Assembly (NCBI GenBank): GCA_021736255.1
Contig: JAIPGG010000019.1
Location: 1 to 33,947 of the forward strand
DNA: 33,947 nucleotides
Reading direction: 5' to 3'
Origin: Spirochaetales bacterium
GTDB lineage: Bacteria > Spirochaetota > Spirochaetia > JAIPGG01
In this document: positions 32,579 through 33,947 of the stretch, one piece after another
Numbering within the stretch: the stretch's first letter is position 1
Layout: each line of letters begins with the position of its first letter
Notes under the pieces: model-generated
Seen by the model: the letters and a program-made list of their open reading frames with translations, nothing else
What the model was told of the DNA's origin: nothing
The model's database searches: none
Translations under genes and position numbers: made by a program

Positions 32579-33231
32579 CAAAGATTGTCCTGGTGGAGGA
32601 TCATCCTATTGTACGGCAGGGTATCGCGAGGCTCATCGAACGGGAAGACGATTTGACCGTCTGTGGCGAGGCTGAAGAAGCCGGCCGCGCCCTCGAGCTG
32701 CTTGATGAGTGCCGGCCGGACCTTGCTGTGGTGGACCTGTCTCTCAAGGAGTCGAGCGGTCTGGAGCTGATCAAGGATTTGCATATACGGATGCCGGACT
32801 TGCTGATTCTGGTAGTCTCTCTCCATGATGAGCGGCTCTATGCCGAGCGGGTGATCCGATCGGGAGCTCGAGGCTACGTGATGAAGGATGAGGCCACCGA
32901 GCGCATCCTCGAGGCGATCAGGGTGGTTCTCAGCGGTGATATATACGTAAGCGAACCCATTCGGAAACAGCTTCTGAGGAAACAGCTGCAGCCGGAAGCT
33001 GAAAAATCCGGTCAGGTATACGATCTGCTCAGCGACAGGGAACTGGAAATCTTTCGCCTGATCGGCGAGGGCTGTGATACCAAAACAATTGCAGAAAGGC
33101 TGGCACTGAGCGCAAAGACGGTGGATACCTACAAGTCCCATCTGAAGCAGAAACTGCACTTGGAAAGCTCAACCGAACTCATTCACCGGGCGGTCAACTG
33201 GCTCATCCAGGAACGGGGCGGCGGGAGTTGA
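32575..33231 (+). CDS. NarL/LuxR-type response regulator
   Basis: REC VVDLSLKESSGLE; HTH LSDRELEIFRLIGEGCDTKTIAERLALSAKTVDTYKSHL; ATGA overlap with kinase. Confidence 0.93.
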   Translation: MTKIVLVEDHPIVRQGIARLIEREDDLTVCGEAEEAGRALELLDECRPDLAVVDLSLKESSGLELIKDLHIRMPDLLILVVSLHDERLYAERVIRSGARGYVMKDEATERILEAIRVVLSGDIYVSEPIRKQLLRKQLQPEAEKSGQVYDLLSDRELEIFRLIGEGCDTKTIAERLALSAKTVDTYKSHLKQKLHLESSTELIHRAVNWLIQERGGGS

Positions 33232-33382
33232 AAACCAGGGAAGGGGCAGGCTATCTCCACGATCGGGGGCAGTCCCTTCTTTTCAAAAAATCCTGATAGC
33301 CAATTCAGCATTTTCCCGATGGTAATTCCGCAAACCCTCAATTAGATTCAAACTAGCAAACTATTTCGAGGGGGAGTAGCCC

Positions 33383-33748
33383 ATGGCTCAGAAAGTACTA
33401 GTAGTTGATGACTCTGCTGCAATACGGCAGAGCATTACCTTTGTCCTTGAACAGGAGGGCTTTGAAGTAGTTGCAGCCGGTGACGGGGAAGAGGGACTTG
33501 CCGCTCTGAAGACCCAGGGAGTGGACCTGATAGTTACCGATGTAAATATGCCCAATATGGACGGCATCACGTTTACCCGGGAGCTGAGAAAACTCGATTC
33601 CTGCAAGTATATCCCTGTGATTGTCTTAACGACCGAATCGCAGAATACCAAGATGCAGGAAGGAAAGGAAGCCGGTGCAACCGGTTGGATCGTGAAGCCC
33701 TTCAGTGCGGAAAAACTCCTGAGTGTTGTAAAAAAGGTTATGGGGTAG
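33383..33748 (+). CDS. cheY: CheY-like single-domain response regulator
   Basis: KVLVVDDSAAIRQSI, LIVTDVNMPNMDGITF, VLTTES, GATGWIVKPF. Confidence 0.92.
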   Translation: MAQKVLVVDDSAAIRQSITFVLEQEGFEVVAAGDGEEGLAALKTQGVDLIVTDVNMPNMDGITFTRELRKLDSCKYIPVIVLTTESQNTKMQEGKEAGATGWIVKPFSAEKLLSVVKKVMG

Positions 33749-33798
33749 CAGGCCCGCTAAACAACTGCACTGACTTACAGTAGGAAGGAGAGGAATCA

Positions 33799-33947
33799 AT
33801 GCTAAAGAACATGAAGATGGCGGCCAAAATGATCTTCGGTTTCGGAATCGTGATCGTTCTGGTCCTGATTGTCGGGGGACTTGCAGTAATAAACCTGCTG
33901 CAGATTCAAAACGATTCGAACATGCTTGCTAAAGAGTATGTGCCGGA
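33799..33947 (+). CDS. Methyl-accepting chemotaxis protein N-terminus, truncated by window end
   Basis: aaggagagg SD; MLKNMKMAAKMIFGFGIVIVLVLIVGGLAVINLLQIQNDSNMLAKEYVPE; follows cheY. Confidence 0.7.
   Translation, partial: MLKNMKMAAKMIFGFGIVIVLVLIVGGLAVINLLQIQNDSNMLAKEYVP

Noticed and set aside
33270-33300. Possible terminator GGGGG-CAG-TCCC followed by ttctttt
   Set aside because: Stem is only about 4 bp with one G-U pair; too weak to call.

Overview
The window reads as a chromosomal segment from a Spirochaetota-like bacterium. That taxonomic guess rests on gene order and content, not on a search. It is almost entirely coding. In order on the + strand it holds: a YfiH/multicopper-oxidase-like CDS cut by the left edge and carrying an unusual Gly/Ala/Ser/Thr-rich insertion; argS; gltB-gltD; a NifA-like sigma54 activator; rplU-prp-rpmA-obg-nadD-yqeK-LCP-rsfS; two minus-strand genes (an extremely acidic small protein and CheX); ispE-spoVG-tRNA-Gln(UUG)-rplY-pth-tilS-ftsH; a TPR protein; an S1C protease lipoprotein; and a chemotaxis cluster STAS-cheA-cheR-cheB-(REC-PAS-kinase)-NarL-type regulator-cheY-mcp, where the mcp is cut by the right edge. 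I found no CRISPR array, insertion sequence or phage region. The strongest observations are: (1) a textbook sigma54 -24/-12 promoter before gltB with two CTAC-N6-GTAG dyads exactly 31 bp apart upstream, and a sigma54 activator gene directly downstream of gltBD; (2) three genes (cheX, ispE, STAS/cheA operon) whose promoter-like -10 boxes lie 7-11 nt from the ATG with no clear Shine-Dalgarno, so they may be leaderless; (3) a tandem MshEN-like (c-di-GMP-type) motif inside CheA; (4) the Glu-rich tail of L25 overprinted on the Lys-rich N-terminus of Pth; (5) Prp next to an L27 that lacks the extension Prp normally cleaves; (6) an LCP protein lacking the signature arginines; (7) a 92-aa protein with 51 D/E residues and no K/R/H.
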